Origin: Marinobacterium litorale DSM 23545
Lineage (GTDB): Bacteria > Pseudomonadota > Gammaproteobacteria > Pseudomonadales > Balneatricaceae
Reading direction: 5' to 3'
DNA: 64,000 nt
Assembly: GCF_000428985.1 (NCBI RefSeq)
Contig: NZ_AUAZ01000010.1
Coordinates: 62,001 to 126,000 of the forward strand
Below the pieces are notes generated by a model that worked only from the letters and a program-made list of their open reading frames with translations, made no database searches and was not told the origin of the DNA. The position numbers were made by a program, and so were the translations under genes. This document shows positions 53,151 to 62,922 of this stretch, in pieces. Every line of letters begins with the position of its first letter. Position 1 is the first letter of the stretch.

Positions 53151-53492
53151 ATGAACATGAAGTACGCCAGTCAAAATCTGCTCGACTCGTTACCCGATGC
53201 GAGCAACAGCGAAGTATTTGAGCGGCTTGCGGGTTGTGGTGAGGTCATGGTTGAGCGCATTGTCTCGAGGGGACAGAGTTCGCCGGAGCAGGGGTGGTAT
53301 GACCAGAAGAGCGCAGAATGGGTGATGGTTGTCAGTGGAGAGGCGTCGCTGGAGTTTGATAATGGCGAGCAAACGTTTTTACAGGCCGGCGATTACGTAC
53401 TGATTCCGCCCCATGCTCGCCATCGAGTGGCCTGGACCGCGCCGGACCAGCCCACTGTTTGGCTCGCTGTACATTTTCCGCAGGAGCGGTGA
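53151..53492 (+). CDS. Single-domain cupin protein
   Basis: 113 residues from ATG 53151 (GAGG 8 bp upstream). The cupin stretch EWVMVVSGEASLEFDNGEQTFLQAGDYVLIPPHARHRVAW near residue 60-100 has the turn pattern and a His pair of metal-binding cupins, though the first motif His is missing (SPEQGWYDQKSAEW). The substrate is unknown; the 2-bp spacing to the ROK kinase suggests sugar-related or shared operon expression. Confidence 0.8.
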   Translation: MNMKYASQNLLDSLPDASNSEVFERLAGCGEVMVERIVSRGQSSPEQGWYDQKSAEWVMVVSGEASLEFDNGEQTFLQAGDYVLIPPHARHRVAWTAPDQPTVWLAVHFPQER

Positions 53493-53531
53493 AACGTTCG
53501 ATTGTGCGATAAAGAGATCCGCGTGCGCCGC

Positions 53532-54113
53532 TTACTTCTCCGGTGCGTGGTAGTTCAGGTAGAGATCGATCAGCACTTCCGGAATCTGGTTGCACATCTC
53601 TTCCGAGAGGGATCGGTCGCGGCGAACCTCGATGATATCTTCGTCTTCGAACAGGTCGGAGGCGACCATGATCGGCAACAGCAGGCCAGCGACGGTTTCT
53701 TCGTCATCGGCAAACCACTGATCTTCGCGCAGGAATACGCCTTCCATGAAGGCCTGTGCCCACAATGTGATTTCGGGCAGTTCGTCTTCGTCGTCTGTCT
53801 CAAGACTCAACTCGCAGGGGAGTAAAATCTCCTGATCCGAGTAAAGGTCATTCCCGATCGTGTGATACAGCTTGCGCAGCAGGCCAAGCATCTCCTCTTT
53901 CTGCTGCGATGACTCCCACTTGGGCTCGCCGTCAAACAGTAGCGTGAGCCACTCCTTTTCCGGGACATCCGACGGGGAGATATTCACGGCGCAGAGTAGC
54001 CCGTGAGCACCGATCAAATCCAGAGCTTCCTCGGAAACGGCTGGTGAAAACAGAAACTCCTCAAGAGTGTCCAGTTCATCTTCAGTGATCAGCACAGGCG
54101 TATTCACGGTCAT
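53532..54113 (-). CDS. UPF0149/YgfB-YecA-like family protein
   Basis: 193 residues from ATG 54113 (GGAAAG upstream). [44 protein letters not shown] at the start, with the acidic Asp/Glu-rich middle and [11 protein letters not shown] near residue 125, fits UPF0149 proteins. They lack a C-terminal SEC-C zinc tail here. The family's function is not firmly known; YgfB has been linked to gene-expression control in Pseudomonas. The next gene rightward, recQ, is divergent. Confidence 0.85.
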   Translation of the reverse strand: MTVNTPVLITEDELDTLEEFLFSPAVSEEALDLIGAHGLLCAVNISPSDVPEKEWLTLLFDGEPKWESSQQKEEMLGLLRKLYHTIGNDLYSDQEILLPCELSLETDDEDELPEITLWAQAFMEGVFLREDQWFADDEETVAGLLLPIMVASDLFEDEDIIEVRRDRSLSEEMCNQIPEVLIDLYLNYHAPEK

Positions 54114-54245
54114 GGGGTATCTTTCCATCGGTTATCGTTGCGGCTGATTCTACTCTCTAAAAGGGACGGACAAAACTGTTTCCGGCGCTCAACGAATATG
54201 CAGTCAAGGATGACTTGCCCGCCACCTTCACGGATAATGCGCGCC

Positions 54246-56381
54246 ATGATTGAGCGCGCACAGCAGATACTGGCCGAGGTTTTTGGCTACGAGAGTTTCC
54301 GCCCCTCCCAAACGCCGGTGGTTGAGGCGTTGCTGGATGGACACGACAGCCTGGTAATTATGCCCACCGGTGGCGGCAAGTCGCTCTGCTATCAGCTGCC
54401 GTCGTTGGTGCGCGCCGGGACTGGTGTGGTGATATCCCCGCTTATCGCCCTGATGCAGGATCAGGTCAACGCGCTCTCCCAGCTCGGGATTCGGGCGGGC
54501 TGTCTGAACTCGTCGATCCCGTTAGATCAGCTGCAGGCCACGGAAGCCGCGCTGGTCAACGGGGAACTGGACCTGGTGTATATCGCCCCTGAACGCTTGC
54601 TTCAGCCTCGCTCCTTGGCCCTGTTTCAACGCGCGCAGCTGGCGCTGTTTGCCATCGATGAGGCGCATTGCGTCTCCCAGTGGGGCCATGATTTCCGCCC
54701 CGAGTATATGCAGCTGAATTGCCTGCGTAGCCGCTTTCCCGGTGTGCCGCGTATTGCGCTAACCGCCACGGCCGATGCGCGAACGCGTCAGGAGATCATT
54801 GAACGGCTGGAGTTGACCGATGCGCGGGCCTTTGTGCAAGGGTTTGACCGTCCCAATATCCGGTACCGTATTGGACAGAAAGACCGGGCAAGGGAGCAGC
54901 TGTTACGGTTTATCAGGGAGGAGCATGCCCAGGATGTGGGAATCGTTTACTGCCTTTCCCGCAAGCGCGTTGAGGACACAGCGGCCTGGCTCAGCGATCG
55001 CGGATTCAACGCTTTGCCCTACCATGCCGGGCTTTCCGCTGAGCTGCGCCAGCACCACCTGCACCGGTTTCTGACCGAAGAGCCGATCATCATGGTGGCA
55101 ACAATCGCCTTCGGGATGGGGATCGATAAGCCTAATGTGCGCTTTGTCGCGCATCTGGACCTGCCCAAGTCGATCGAGGCCTATTATCAGGAAACGGGAC
55201 GGGCAGGGCGTGACGGTCTGCCCGCCGATGCCTGGATGGTCTACGGCCTGCAGGATGTTATCTTTCTGCGCCAGATGCTCGAGGGGTCACAGGCTGATGA
55301 GGTTCACAAACAGGTTGAGCGGCAGAAGCTGGAAGCGATGCTGGGCCTGTGCGAAATCACCAGCTGTCGACGACAGGCGCTGCTGGCTTATTTTGGTGAG
55401 CCGGATCATCAGCCCTGCGGCAACTGTGATACCTGTCTGGAGCCGGTGCCGGTTTGGGACGGGACTGAAGGGGCGCGCAAGGCGCTGTCGGCGGTGTTTC
55501 GCAGCGGGCAATCCTACGGTGTTAATTACGTGATCGATATCCTGCGCGGCGAGAGCTCCGAAAAGAGTCGCCAACGCGGGCACGAACAGTTATCCACCTG
55601 GGGAATCGGCAAGGATCTCGATCGCAATCAGTGGCGCTCAGTGTTCCGCCAGCTTGTGGCTCGGGGCTATCTGACGGTGGATGCTGCCCATGGTGCGTTG
55701 CAGCTGGCAGAACGTTGTCGGGCCCTGCTCAGGGGGGATGAGGCCCTGGAGTTACGCCGGGATCTGCGAACGCGCAGCACCGAGAACCGCGCCAGCACAC
55801 GTAATCGAGTGCCGCAAAACCAGCTTGATGCCGAAGACCATCAGCTCTGGAATGCGCTTAAAGCGTTGCGCAAGCGCCTTGCTGACGAGCAGGATGTGCC
55901 GCCTTACGTGATTTTCCATGACGCGACGTTGATGGAGATGGTGGTCTACCGGCCCCTGTCTGCAATGCAGCTCAGGCGTTTGAATGGTGTTGGTGAGCGT
56001 AAGCTGGCGCAGTATGGCGAGCCTTTCCTTGCGCTTATCGCTGAGCATCAGGCGGCACCGGAGCAGGATGGCGACACCCAGGCCGAGCAGACACTGATGC
56101 TTTATCGCGCTGGTATGGCCGTTGAGCAGGTGGCGCGGCAACAGAAACTGTCGGTTAACGTGATCTACACCCATCTGGCACAGGCGATCCGTAAAGGGGA
56201 TCTCTCCGTGGATGAGGCGGTGGAGCTACCGGTCCAGGAGCGTCAGCAGATCGAGCAGACGATTCTGGATCATCGCGTCCGGCATGGAGGTTCACTCAAA
56301 GCGGTGCATGAGGCGCTGGCCGGTGCGTACGAGTATGGTGTTATCCGCTGTATCGCCCAGGGGCTGGATGCAAACGGATGA
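54246..56381 (+). CDS. recQ: ATP-dependent DNA helicase RecQ
   Basis: 711 residues from ATG 54246 (ATG 54237 possible; the upstream reading adds unlikely sequence). 3'-5' helicase for recombination and repair: MPTGGGKS Walker A near 40, DEAH in [20 protein letters not shown] near 139, [10 protein letters not shown] near 316, the zinc Cys cluster ([15 protein letters not shown]) near 370-398, RQC, HRDC (about 535-600), and a C-terminal helix-turn-helix (HTH_40-type, about 620-710) not found in the 609-residue E. coli enzyme. It overlaps yqaA by ATGA. Confidence 0.95.
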   Translation: MIERAQQILAEVFGYESFRPSQTPVVEALLDGHDSLVIMPTGGGKSLCYQLPSLVRAGTGVVISPLIALMQDQVNALSQLGIRAGCLNSSIPLDQLQATEAALVNGELDLVYIAPERLLQPRSLALFQRAQLALFAIDEAHCVSQWGHDFRPEYMQLNCLRSRFPGVPRIALTATADARTRQEIIERLELTDARAFVQGFDRPNIRYRIGQKDRAREQLLRFIREEHAQDVGIVYCLSRKRVEDTAAWLSDRGFNALPYHAGLSAELRQHHLHRFLTEEPIIMVATIAFGMGIDKPNVRFVAHLDLPKSIEAYYQETGRAGRDGLPADAWMVYGLQDVIFLRQMLEGSQADEVHKQVERQKLEAMLGLCEITSCRRQALLAYFGEPDHQPCGNCDTCLEPVPVWDGTEGARKALSAVFRSGQSYGVNYVIDILRGESSEKSRQRGHEQLSTWGIGKDLDRNQWRSVFRQLVARGYLTVDAAHGALQLAERCRALLRGDEALELRRDLRTRSTENRASTRNRVPQNQLDAEDHQLWNALKALRKRLADEQDVPPYVIFHDATLMEMVVYRPLSAMQLRRLNGVGERKLAQYGEPFLALIAEHQAAPEQDGDTQAEQTLMLYRAGMAVEQVARQQKLSVNVIYTHLAQAIRKGDLSVDEAVELPVQERQQIEQTILDHRVRHGGSLKAVHEALAGAYEYGVIRCIAQGLDANG

Positions 56382-56806
56382 GCGCCTGGCTTGATGAATG
56401 GCCGCTGCTGGGTCTGTTTTTCAGTGCCTTCATCTCCTCCACGTTGCTTCCCGGTGGTTCCGAAGCCCTGCTGCTGTGGCAGCTCAAACGGGGTCAGGAT
56501 CCGTACCTTTTACTGAGTGTGGCAACGGTCGGTAATGTGGCCGGCAGTCTGTTGACCTATGGCATGGGTCGCTGGTTGCGCTGGCGCTGGCCGCTTCGCA
56601 TACTGTCCGAAAAGCACAGAACCGCTCAGAGCCGTTTAGAACGCTATGGGCCCTGGGCGTTGTTATTGGCATGGTTGCCGGTCATTGGCGACCCTCTGTG
56701 CCTGGCGGCGGGATGGCTGCGTTTTTCCGCCTGGTTTAGTCTGGTGTTGATCACGGTGGGCAAAGCGGGTCGTTATCTGGTTGTTTCCGGGCTTGTGCTG
56801 CTCTGA
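56378..56806 (+). CDS. yqaA: YqaA-like DedA/SNARE-associated membrane protein
   Basis: 142 residues, four predicted helices, with [14 protein letters not shown] near residue 20, [16 protein letters not shown] near 51, and [20 protein letters not shown] near 95, the YqaA form of the DedA fold. DedA relatives move or organise lipid carriers and affect proton motive force; YqaA itself has no assigned role. Its ATG overlaps the recQ stop and the protease-like gene follows after 8 bp, so this is a three-gene operon. Confidence 0.88.
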   Translation: MSAWLDEWPLLGLFFSAFISSTLLPGGSEALLLWQLKRGQDPYLLLSVATVGNVAGSLLTYGMGRWLRWRWPLRILSEKHRTAQSRLERYGPWALLLAWLPVIGDPLCLAAGWLRFSAWFSLVLITVGKAGRYLVVSGLVLL

Positions 56807-56814
56807 GAGTCGCT

Positions 56815-57621
56815 ATGAAACGTGGGTCGCTGTTTGGTTGGTTGAGGGTGAGCTTGCTGCTGGTGCTGCTTGCGATACTGGCACTCTATGCACTGCTTTC
56901 CAGCCCACGTAACGTTGACTGGGACACGGCGGTTCGGGTTCGGATCTTGCCGATCAATGCCGATCAGTTGCCGCAAACCGGTGCTTATCTGGCCGCGCTA
57001 CAGGTTTCCGACTTCCACGACATCGAAGCCTTTTTTATTCGTGAAGGGCATAAATACCGGCTGGCGCTCTCGCCACCGGTTGAGGTGGCGCTGGCCCCGG
57101 CGATCGATACGCCGCCGCCCGAGGTGCCCGATGAACCGAGCATTCTGCAAAGTCTCTGGTGGGCTGTGAAGATGCGTTTCTGGGTCTGGCAGCATGATAG
57201 CTGGTCCAGCGAAGAAGCGGATGTGCGAATCTTTATGAGCTTCTATGCGCCGGGTAATCCACTGGGTCTGCAGCATTCCCTGGGCCTGCAAAAGGGGATG
57301 ATCGGGCTGGTTAATGGCTACGCCAGTGCGTCTCATCAGAGCTTTAATAATTTCGTGGCGGTTCATGAGCTGCTTCATACATTGGGCGCCAGTGACAAGT
57401 ACGATATGCGGACCGGTAAGCCCTTGTGGCCCGATGGGTTCGCTGATCCCGTCAAATCACCGCTGTTTCCCCAGCAGCGGGCGGAAGTCATGGGCGGCCG
57501 GGTGCAGGTAACGCCGGGTTGGTCTCTATTGCCCCCGAGCCTCGATCATGCGGTGATCGGTTCGGCAACGGCCATCGAAATCGGCTGGCTCAGTGCCCGG
57601 CGCGCACCGGCAGACCCCTAG
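56815..57621 (+). CDS. Membrane-anchored metzincin-like protein
   Basis: 268 residues. A single N-terminal helix (about 10-30) suggests anchoring to the inner membrane with the rest outside. HELLHTLGASD at 184-194 fits the HExxHxxGxxD zinc motif, and Met226 in AEVMGG fits a Met-turn; Tyr near 196 follows the motif. I know of no named family with this exact form. Third gene of recQ-yqaA operon, an odd association. Proteolysis is inferred from motif alone. Confidence 0.65.
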   Translation: MKRGSLFGWLRVSLLLVLLAILALYALLSSPRNVDWDTAVRVRILPINADQLPQTGAYLAALQVSDFHDIEAFFIREGHKYRLALSPPVEVALAPAIDTPPPEVPDEPSILQSLWWAVKMRFWVWQHDSWSSEEADVRIFMSFYAPGNPLGLQHSLGLQKGMIGLVNGYASASHQSFNNFVAVHELLHTLGASDKYDMRTGKPLWPDGFADPVKSPLFPQQRAEVMGGRVQVTPGWSLLPPSLDHAVIGSATAIEIGWLSARRAPADP

Positions 57622-57762
57622 TGCACGCCGCGCACAGGCGTGGAAATTAATTCAGGAATGTTTTATATAGAGGGCTCTAATATTGTGTGGGCTTTCGGCG
57701 TGATCAAGTCACTCTGGCTGTTCGGAGCGCCTGCCTGTTCAACGGGTCACAGAGGGATCTAA

Positions 57763-60030
57763 ATGTTCAATCGTCTGCGAATTCGCACCCGTATCATTAT
57801 CGGTTTCTGTTCCTTGCTGGTCTTGGTGTGCGCTGCAGTACTGCCAGCCGTAATGTACGACATCACCCGGATTATCCATGCCGCGGAAGAGCGCGAGTTA
57901 CAGGGTCACTTCAGCAAGATCATTGATCGTATCGATGCGGAAAAACGGTTGGCACTGTCTCTGGCTACGATGGTGGCAGAGATGCCGAGCGTTCAGGCTC
58001 AGCTGATGACAGAGGACCGGCAGGCCGCGGAAAGGGAGCTATCGAGCGCTTTTACCCGGTTGAGCGACGAGTTTGGGTTACGTCAGCTGCAGTTTCATCG
58101 GCCCCCGGCCACGTCTTGGTTGCGAGTCCATAAGCCGGAGAAGTTCGGTGATGACCTGTCCGGTTTTCGGCAGACAGTGGTCGATACTAACGCGAGTCGC
58201 CGGGCAATTGGTGGTATCGAAGTGGGCGTCGCGGGGCTCGGCATACGCGGTGTTGTGCCCGTTTCAATCGAGGGGCAGCACTGGGGGTCGCTGGAGTTCG
58301 GGTTTTCGCTCGGGGAAGCGTTTTTCGAGCAGGTTAAAGCGGAAACCGGGTTGGAGTTGGCACTGGCACTGAAATCCCCCCAGGGGCCCAAAGTGTTCGC
58401 ATCGACGCTCAGTGGCATCTATTCATTGGACCCGGACCAGTTCAACCAGCTTTTGCAGGGCGGTGTCTATGAGTATAAGACGCAGTTATCCGGCACCCCC
58501 ATGGCTGCCTATACCCGCGCGATCGAGGATTTTTCCGGTGATGCGCTGGGTGTGTTGACCATTATGATGGATCGCAGCGCCTACGAGGCGGCGTACGACG
58601 CTGCACTGTATGAAATGTTGATAATCGGTTTTATCTTCCTTGCCCTGGGGCTGCTCCTGTCGTTATTGATAGGTCGCAGTATTTCACGTCCGTTGGCGCG
58701 CATGAGCGCAGCGATGAACAACATCTCCACCGGTGATGGTGACCTGACCCAGCGCCTTGAGGTGAGTGGTCGCAACGAGCTGGCCGATATCGCCAACGAA
58801 TTTAATGCGTTTACCCGCAAGATCGAAGCTCTGGTTCAACAGTTAATGGTCACCGCGGCTTCGGTGTCGTCCGCGGGGTCGGAGCTGTTCGAGGTTACAG
58901 AGAGCACGTTGAAACTGGCTCGGCGTCAGCAGCGGGAAACCACGGAGGTGGCCGCCGCCATGAACGAGATGACAGCCAGTGCCCAGGAGGTTGCCAGCAG
59001 TGCGGCATCTACAGCGGATGTCACACAAAACGCGGATGAGCAAACGCAGCGCGGCCGCTCCGTTGTCGATCAGTCGATCGAGTCGATCAATCGCCTGGCG
59101 GAGGACGTGACCTCCACCGGCGATGTGGTCAGGGAGGTGGAAGCCCGTACCGCGGAAATTAACTCCATACTGGATGTTATCCGAGGCATTGCCGAACAAA
59201 CCAATCTGCTTGCGCTGAATGCGGCGATTGAGGCGGCGCGTGCCGGCGAACAGGGGCGGGGGTTTGCTGTTGTCGCCGACGAGGTTCGCTCACTGGCGTC
59301 GCGAACCCAGAACTCGACCACCGAAATCAATGAGATGATTGACGCGCTTCAGGCCGGTATGCGGCGCACGGTATCGGTGATTGAAGATAGTACACGGCAG
59401 TCTGAGATCACAGTGACACGCGCCGCGGAAGCAGGCGATGCGCTGGTAAGCATCGCTCAGGCGATGGATCAGATTCGCGACATGACCGCACAAATAGCCT
59501 CCGCTGCGGAGGAGCAGACCCAGGTCAGTGAGACGATTAACCTGTCGCTGACCAATATCGGTAGCGGTGCCGAACAGACTGCCAGCGGCGCGAGTAATAT
59601 CATGCGCTCAACCGCGTATATTGGCAGTGAGCTTTCCAAACTAATGGGTATGATGCGTAAATTCCGCGTGACCCGGGATAACCGGATCGAGCTTGAAGTT
59701 GCCCGTGCCGCCCATCAGGCCTGGAAAATGCGGCTGCGAGCCTTCCTCGACGGAGAGGCGGATATCCCGCGGGAGCAAGCGGTATCCGGCCATCAATGCG
59801 ATTTTGGTCAGTGGTACTACGGGGCTGGCCAGCGGCACTTCGGACAAGGGCATCCGGAGTTTAGCGAAATCGAGGGGCCTCACCTGCGGCTTCATGAGCT
59901 GATCGGCCAGATTCTGGAAGCAAAAAAAGCCGGGCGGCATCAGGAAGCGGAAGCCATGTATGAAGAAGTGTGCAAACTGTCGGATCGGATCGTGGCCGGC
60001 ATTAACGATCTTATGACATCGGTGAAATGA
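57763..60030 (+). CDS. Chemoreceptor with Cache-like sensor and C-terminal CZB domain
   Basis: 755 residues, ATG after AGAGGGATC. Helices near 10-32 and 288-310 bracket a periplasmic dCache-like domain; HAMP (310-365), MCP signalling domain with the tip [39 protein letters not shown] near 475-510, then CZB (about 645-755). Zinc ligands of CZB: His near 651 (HQAW), Cys679 ([12 protein letters not shown]), and His pair in [10 protein letters not shown] near 707. It transduces to CheA/CheW; zinc or hypochlorite sensing is the known role of CZB. A terminator follows the gene. Confidence 0.93.
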   Translation: MFNRLRIRTRIIIGFCSLLVLVCAAVLPAVMYDITRIIHAAEERELQGHFSKIIDRIDAEKRLALSLATMVAEMPSVQAQLMTEDRQAAERELSSAFTRLSDEFGLRQLQFHRPPATSWLRVHKPEKFGDDLSGFRQTVVDTNASRRAIGGIEVGVAGLGIRGVVPVSIEGQHWGSLEFGFSLGEAFFEQVKAETGLELALALKSPQGPKVFASTLSGIYSLDPDQFNQLLQGGVYEYKTQLSGTPMAAYTRAIEDFSGDALGVLTIMMDRSAYEAAYDAALYEMLIIGFIFLALGLLLSLLIGRSISRPLARMSAAMNNISTGDGDLTQRLEVSGRNELADIANEFNAFTRKIEALVQQLMVTAASVSSAGSELFEVTESTLKLARRQQRETTEVAAAMNEMTASAQEVASSAASTADVTQNADEQTQRGRSVVDQSIESINRLAEDVTSTGDVVREVEARTAEINSILDVIRGIAEQTNLLALNAAIEAARAGEQGRGFAVVADEVRSLASRTQNSTTEINEMIDALQAGMRRTVSVIEDSTRQSEITVTRAAEAGDALVSIAQAMDQIRDMTAQIASAAEEQTQVSETINLSLTNIGSGAEQTASGASNIMRSTAYIGSELSKLMGMMRKFRVTRDNRIELEVARAAHQAWKMRLRAFLDGEADIPREQAVSGHQCDFGQWYYGAGQRHFGQGHPEFSEIEGPHLRLHELIGQILEAKKAGRHQEAEAMYEEVCKLSDRIVAGINDLMTSVK

Positions 60031-60034
60031 CAGG

Positions 60035-60080
60035 GGGGCGGGTATAACCCGATCACCATGATCGGTTATAATTTCGCCCC
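60035..60080 (+). terminator. Terminator after the chemoreceptor gene
   Basis: Nested stems GGGGCG/CGCCCC (60035-60040, 60075-60080) and ATAACCCGATCA/TGATCGGTTAT in between, followed by TTT. A TATAAT (60067-60072) inside it could also be a -10 for ttcA. Confidence 0.65.
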
Positions 60081-60109
60081 TTTACCGATTCATCAAATAC
60101 GGCACAAGC

Positions 60110-61072
60110 ATGCAAGGCGAGACCCATAATCCATCCCTGTCCCAACCGGACGCTCTCGACATCGAAGCGGAACGCAAGCGCAAGACGCGACAGAATAAGC
60201 TGCAAAAGCGTCTGCGCCGGGAGGTGGGGCAGGCGATAGAAGCGTTTAACATGATCGAGGAGGGTGACAAGGTCATGGTATGTCTTTCCGGCGGGAAAGA
60301 CTCCTATGCCATGCTTGATATCCTGCTCAACCTGCAGAAAAGCGCACCGGTGAGCTTTGAGCTGGTCGCGGTCAATCTGGACCAGAAACAGCCGGGCTTT
60401 CCCGAGCATATCCTGCCCGCGTACCTGGAGAGTATCGGCGTCCCGTTTCATATTGTCGAGCGCGATACCTACTCCATCGTCAAAGAGGTGGTTCCCGAGG
60501 GCAAAACCACCTGTGGGCTCTGTTCGCGACTGCGCCGGGGTACGCTATACGGCTTCGCGGACGAAATCGGTGCCAACAAAATCGCATTGGGTCACCATCG
60601 GGACGATATTTTAGAAACCTTCTTCCTGAATATGTTCTATGGCGGCAAGCTGAAATCGATGCCGCCCAAACTGGTGTCGGACGATGGCAAGAACATGGTG
60701 ATCCGACCGCTGGCCTATGCCCGGGAAAAGGATATTGCCGAGTATGCGGAGCTGAAACAGTTTCCCATTATTCCCTGTAATCTCTGTGGCTCTCAGGAGA
60801 ACCTGCAGCGCCAGGTGATCAAGGAGATGCTTAACGGTTGGGATAAAACCCATCCGGGACGGATAGAAACCATGTTTCGTTCGTTGTGCAATGTGGTCCC
60901 GTCCCATCTGGCCGATACTGAGTTGTTCGACTTCAAAGGTCTGCAGCTGGGGTTCCCCCATGGTATCGCCGACCCCCAGTCAACGTCCGCCTGGAAGCCC
61001 GAACCTGAAGAGGGTAGTGGCGAGGGCGGTAAAGTGCAGACGATGGAAAAAATCGATCTGCTCTCGCTTTAA
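60110..61072 (+). CDS. ttcA: tRNA 2-thiocytidine biosynthesis protein TtcA
   Basis: 320 residues. It thiolates cytidine 32 in certain tRNAs, including tRNA-Ser and tRNA-Arg. The PP-loop ATP motif [14 protein letters not shown] is at residue 62, CxxC in [12 protein letters not shown] near 134, and Cys in [14 protein letters not shown] near 226, which with the CxxC bind a 4Fe-4S cluster. [14 protein letters not shown] is near 165. A basic N-terminal helix ([16 protein letters not shown]) precedes it. Confidence 0.97.
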   Translation: MQGETHNPSLSQPDALDIEAERKRKTRQNKLQKRLRREVGQAIEAFNMIEEGDKVMVCLSGGKDSYAMLDILLNLQKSAPVSFELVAVNLDQKQPGFPEHILPAYLESIGVPFHIVERDTYSIVKEVVPEGKTTCGLCSRLRRGTLYGFADEIGANKIALGHHRDDILETFFLNMFYGGKLKSMPPKLVSDDGKNMVIRPLAYAREKDIAEYAELKQFPIIPCNLCGSQENLQRQVIKEMLNGWDKTHPGRIETMFRSLCNVVPSHLADTELFDFKGLQLGFPHGIADPQSTSAWKPEPEEGSGEGGKVQTMEKIDLLSL

Positions 61073-61130
61073 TCGATTCAAAACTCCACCCGCGCCGGTC
61101 ACGGGCCGGTCCAACACAAGGTCGTATTTC

Positions 61131-61628
61131 ATGCCGAATGAACAGCAACAGCTTTATCGCAACGCCATGGCTCAGTTGGCCGGGGCGGTCAACGTGGTGA
61201 CCAGCCGGGGAGAAGGTGGCACCTGCGGATTAACGGCTACGGCTGTCTGCTCGGTGTCCGATTCACCGGCGACTGTGCTGGTCTGCATCAACCGGGACAG
61301 TGCGGTCAATGCGGTGATCCGAGGCAATGGCCGTCTCTGCGTCAATGTCTGCAGCGCTGATCAGCAGGAGATCTCCTGCCATTTTGCCGGGATGACCGAG
61401 CTGACCATGGAGCAGCGTTTTGAACTTGATGCCTGGGATCAGGGGGTGCTTGAACAGCCGCTTTTAAGAGGTGCCCTTGCCAACCTGGAGGGTCGGATTA
61501 CCGATATCGCCGAGGTGGGTAGTCATTCGGTGTTCTATGTTGAAGTTGACAACATTCGGGTTAATGACGGTCAGGATGCGCTGCTTTATTTCAATCGCGC
61601 ATTTCGCACCCTGTCCGCCAACGGGTAA
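61131..61628 (+). CDS. Flavin reductase domain protein
   Basis: 165 residues from ATG 61131, with AAGG about 10 bp upstream; the frame is open much earlier but only in ttcA's shadow. LAGAVNVVTSRGEGGTCGLTATAVCSVSDSPATVLVCINRDSAVN and FHAGMTELTMEQRF-type segments match HpaC-type NAD(P)H:flavin oxidoreductases, which supply reduced FMN/FAD to a monooxygenase. No monooxygenase is adjacent. Soluble, 58 bp after ttcA. Confidence 0.88.
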   Translation: MPNEQQQLYRNAMAQLAGAVNVVTSRGEGGTCGLTATAVCSVSDSPATVLVCINRDSAVNAVIRGNGRLCVNVCSADQQEISCHFAGMTELTMEQRFELDAWDQGVLEQPLLRGALANLEGRITDIAEVGSHSVFYVEVDNIRVNDGQDALLYFNRAFRTLSANG

Positions 61629-61641
61629 GTTCTCGGCTCTC

Positions 61642-61669
61642 ATCGACGAGGCGCTCAGGCCTCGTCGAT
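61642..61669. terminator. Hairpin at the cydX 3' end
   Basis: ATCGACGAGGC (61642-61652) and its exact complement (61659-61669) with a 6-nt loop. The stop codon and last three codons of cydX lie inside it. It lies between the convergent cydX and flavin reductase ends. No U-tract. Confidence 0.5.
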
Positions 61670-61753
61670 ATCCTCCGCTTCCAGCCACATGGCATTGATA
61701 ATGCCGAAAGCGCAGGCCAGCAATACACCTAGAATCCAAGCAAAGTACCACAT
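61655..61753 (-). CDS. cydX: Cytochrome bd oxidase small subunit CydX
   Basis: 32 residues from ATG 61753, with AGGAGG 8 bp upstream. The single helix WYFAWILGVLLACAFGIINAMWLE is the CydX signature. It stabilises the haem site of cytochrome bd. It follows cydB by 13 bp, ending the cydA-cydB-cydX operon. It is too small for usual gene calling. Confidence 0.92.
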   Translation of the reverse strand: MWYFAWILGVLLACAFGIINAMWLEAEDIDEA

Positions 61754-61766
61754 ACTCAATGACCTC

Positions 61767-62909
61767 CTAATAGGTTGAGTGATCGTTGGCGCGGATATAC
61801 TCCACCGAGATGCGACTCCAGAGTGACCGATAGCACCAGAGTGTATAGCCGAGAATAATTGGCACAAACACGATGGCCGCTATGGTCATCACGTTGAGTG
61901 TCAGTTGGCTGGATGACGCATCCCAGAGCGTCAGGCTGGAGTTCGGTGCCAGGCTGGATGGCATCACAAATGGGAATAGTGATACGCCCGCCGTCAGGAT
62001 GATACCGGCCATCGCCAGCGCGCTGGTCAAAAAGGCCCATCCTGCCTTCCCTTTGCCCGCCAGCAGGAAGGTTCCGATCAACCCGATAAAACCGAGTACC
62101 GGAGCGAGCAGGGTGGCTGGGTAGGCGCTGTAGTTTGCCAGCCAGGCACCTTCGGCACGAACGACCTCTTTGGCGAGCGGATTGGGCATCGCATCGTGGG
62201 CCGGCGCCGAAACGATCTGGTAGCCATCAATACCCAGGCTCAGCCAGATTCCGGCCAGCGCAAAACCGGCCAGCGTGACCAGTGCGCAGAGCTGCGCCAG
62301 CTTTTTAGCGCGCTCGGCAACCGCGCCCTCACTGCGCAGCATGACCCAGACACCGCCATGCATAGCGAGCATCGCCAGACTGACGATGCCGGTCAGCAGC
62401 CCAAAGGGATTCAGCAGCCCAAAGAGATTGCCCTCGTAACTTGGACGCAGGAACTCATCATGCTGGAAGGGTACGCCCAGCAGCAGGTTACCAAAGGCAA
62501 CCCCAAACACCAGAGCGGGCACGGCCCCGCCGATGAAGAGTCCCCAGTCCCAGGTGCTACGCCAGCGCGGGTCGGCGATCTTGGAACGGTAGTCGAAGCC
62601 CACCGGGCGGAAGAACAGGGCGAACAGAACCAGCAGCATCGCCCAGTAAAAGCCGGAGAATGCGGCGGCGTAGACGGCCGGCCAGGCCGCAAAAATGGCA
62701 CCACCGGCGGTAATGAACCATACCTGATTGCCTTCCCAGTGGGCTCCCACGGTATTGATAACGACGCGGCGTTCGGCATCGGTTTTGCCCAGCAGCGGGA
62801 GCAGTACGCAGGCCCCCATATCGAAGCCATCGGTGACGGCAAAACCGATCAGAAGGACGCCGACGAGCACCCACCAGATCAGCTTGAGTGTTTCATAATC
62901 GAACAACAT
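61767..62909 (-). CDS. cydB: Cytochrome bd ubiquinol oxidase subunit II
   Basis: 380 residues from ATG 62909, preceded by GAGGAGA. Eight or nine membrane helices; opening [37 protein letters not shown] and [23 protein letters not shown] are typical. It partners CydA in the quinol oxidase that reduces oxygen to water at low oxygen. Operon partner of cydA (13 bp gap) and cydX. Confidence 0.97.
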   Translation of the reverse strand: MLFDYETLKLIWWVLVGVLLIGFAVTDGFDMGACVLLPLLGKTDAERRVVINTVGAHWEGNQVWFITAGGAIFAAWPAVYAAAFSGFYWAMLLVLFALFFRPVGFDYRSKIADPRWRSTWDWGLFIGGAVPALVFGVAFGNLLLGVPFQHDEFLRPSYEGNLFGLLNPFGLLTGIVSLAMLAMHGGVWVMLRSEGAVAERAKKLAQLCALVTLAGFALAGIWLSLGIDGYQIVSAPAHDAMPNPLAKEVVRAEGAWLANYSAYPATLLAPVLGFIGLIGTFLLAGKGKAGWAFLTSALAMAGIILTAGVSLFPFVMPSSLAPNSSLTLWDASSSQLTLNVMTIAAIVFVPIILGYTLWCYRSLWSRISVEYIRANDHSTY

Positions 62910-62922
62910 CGAACGTCTCCTC

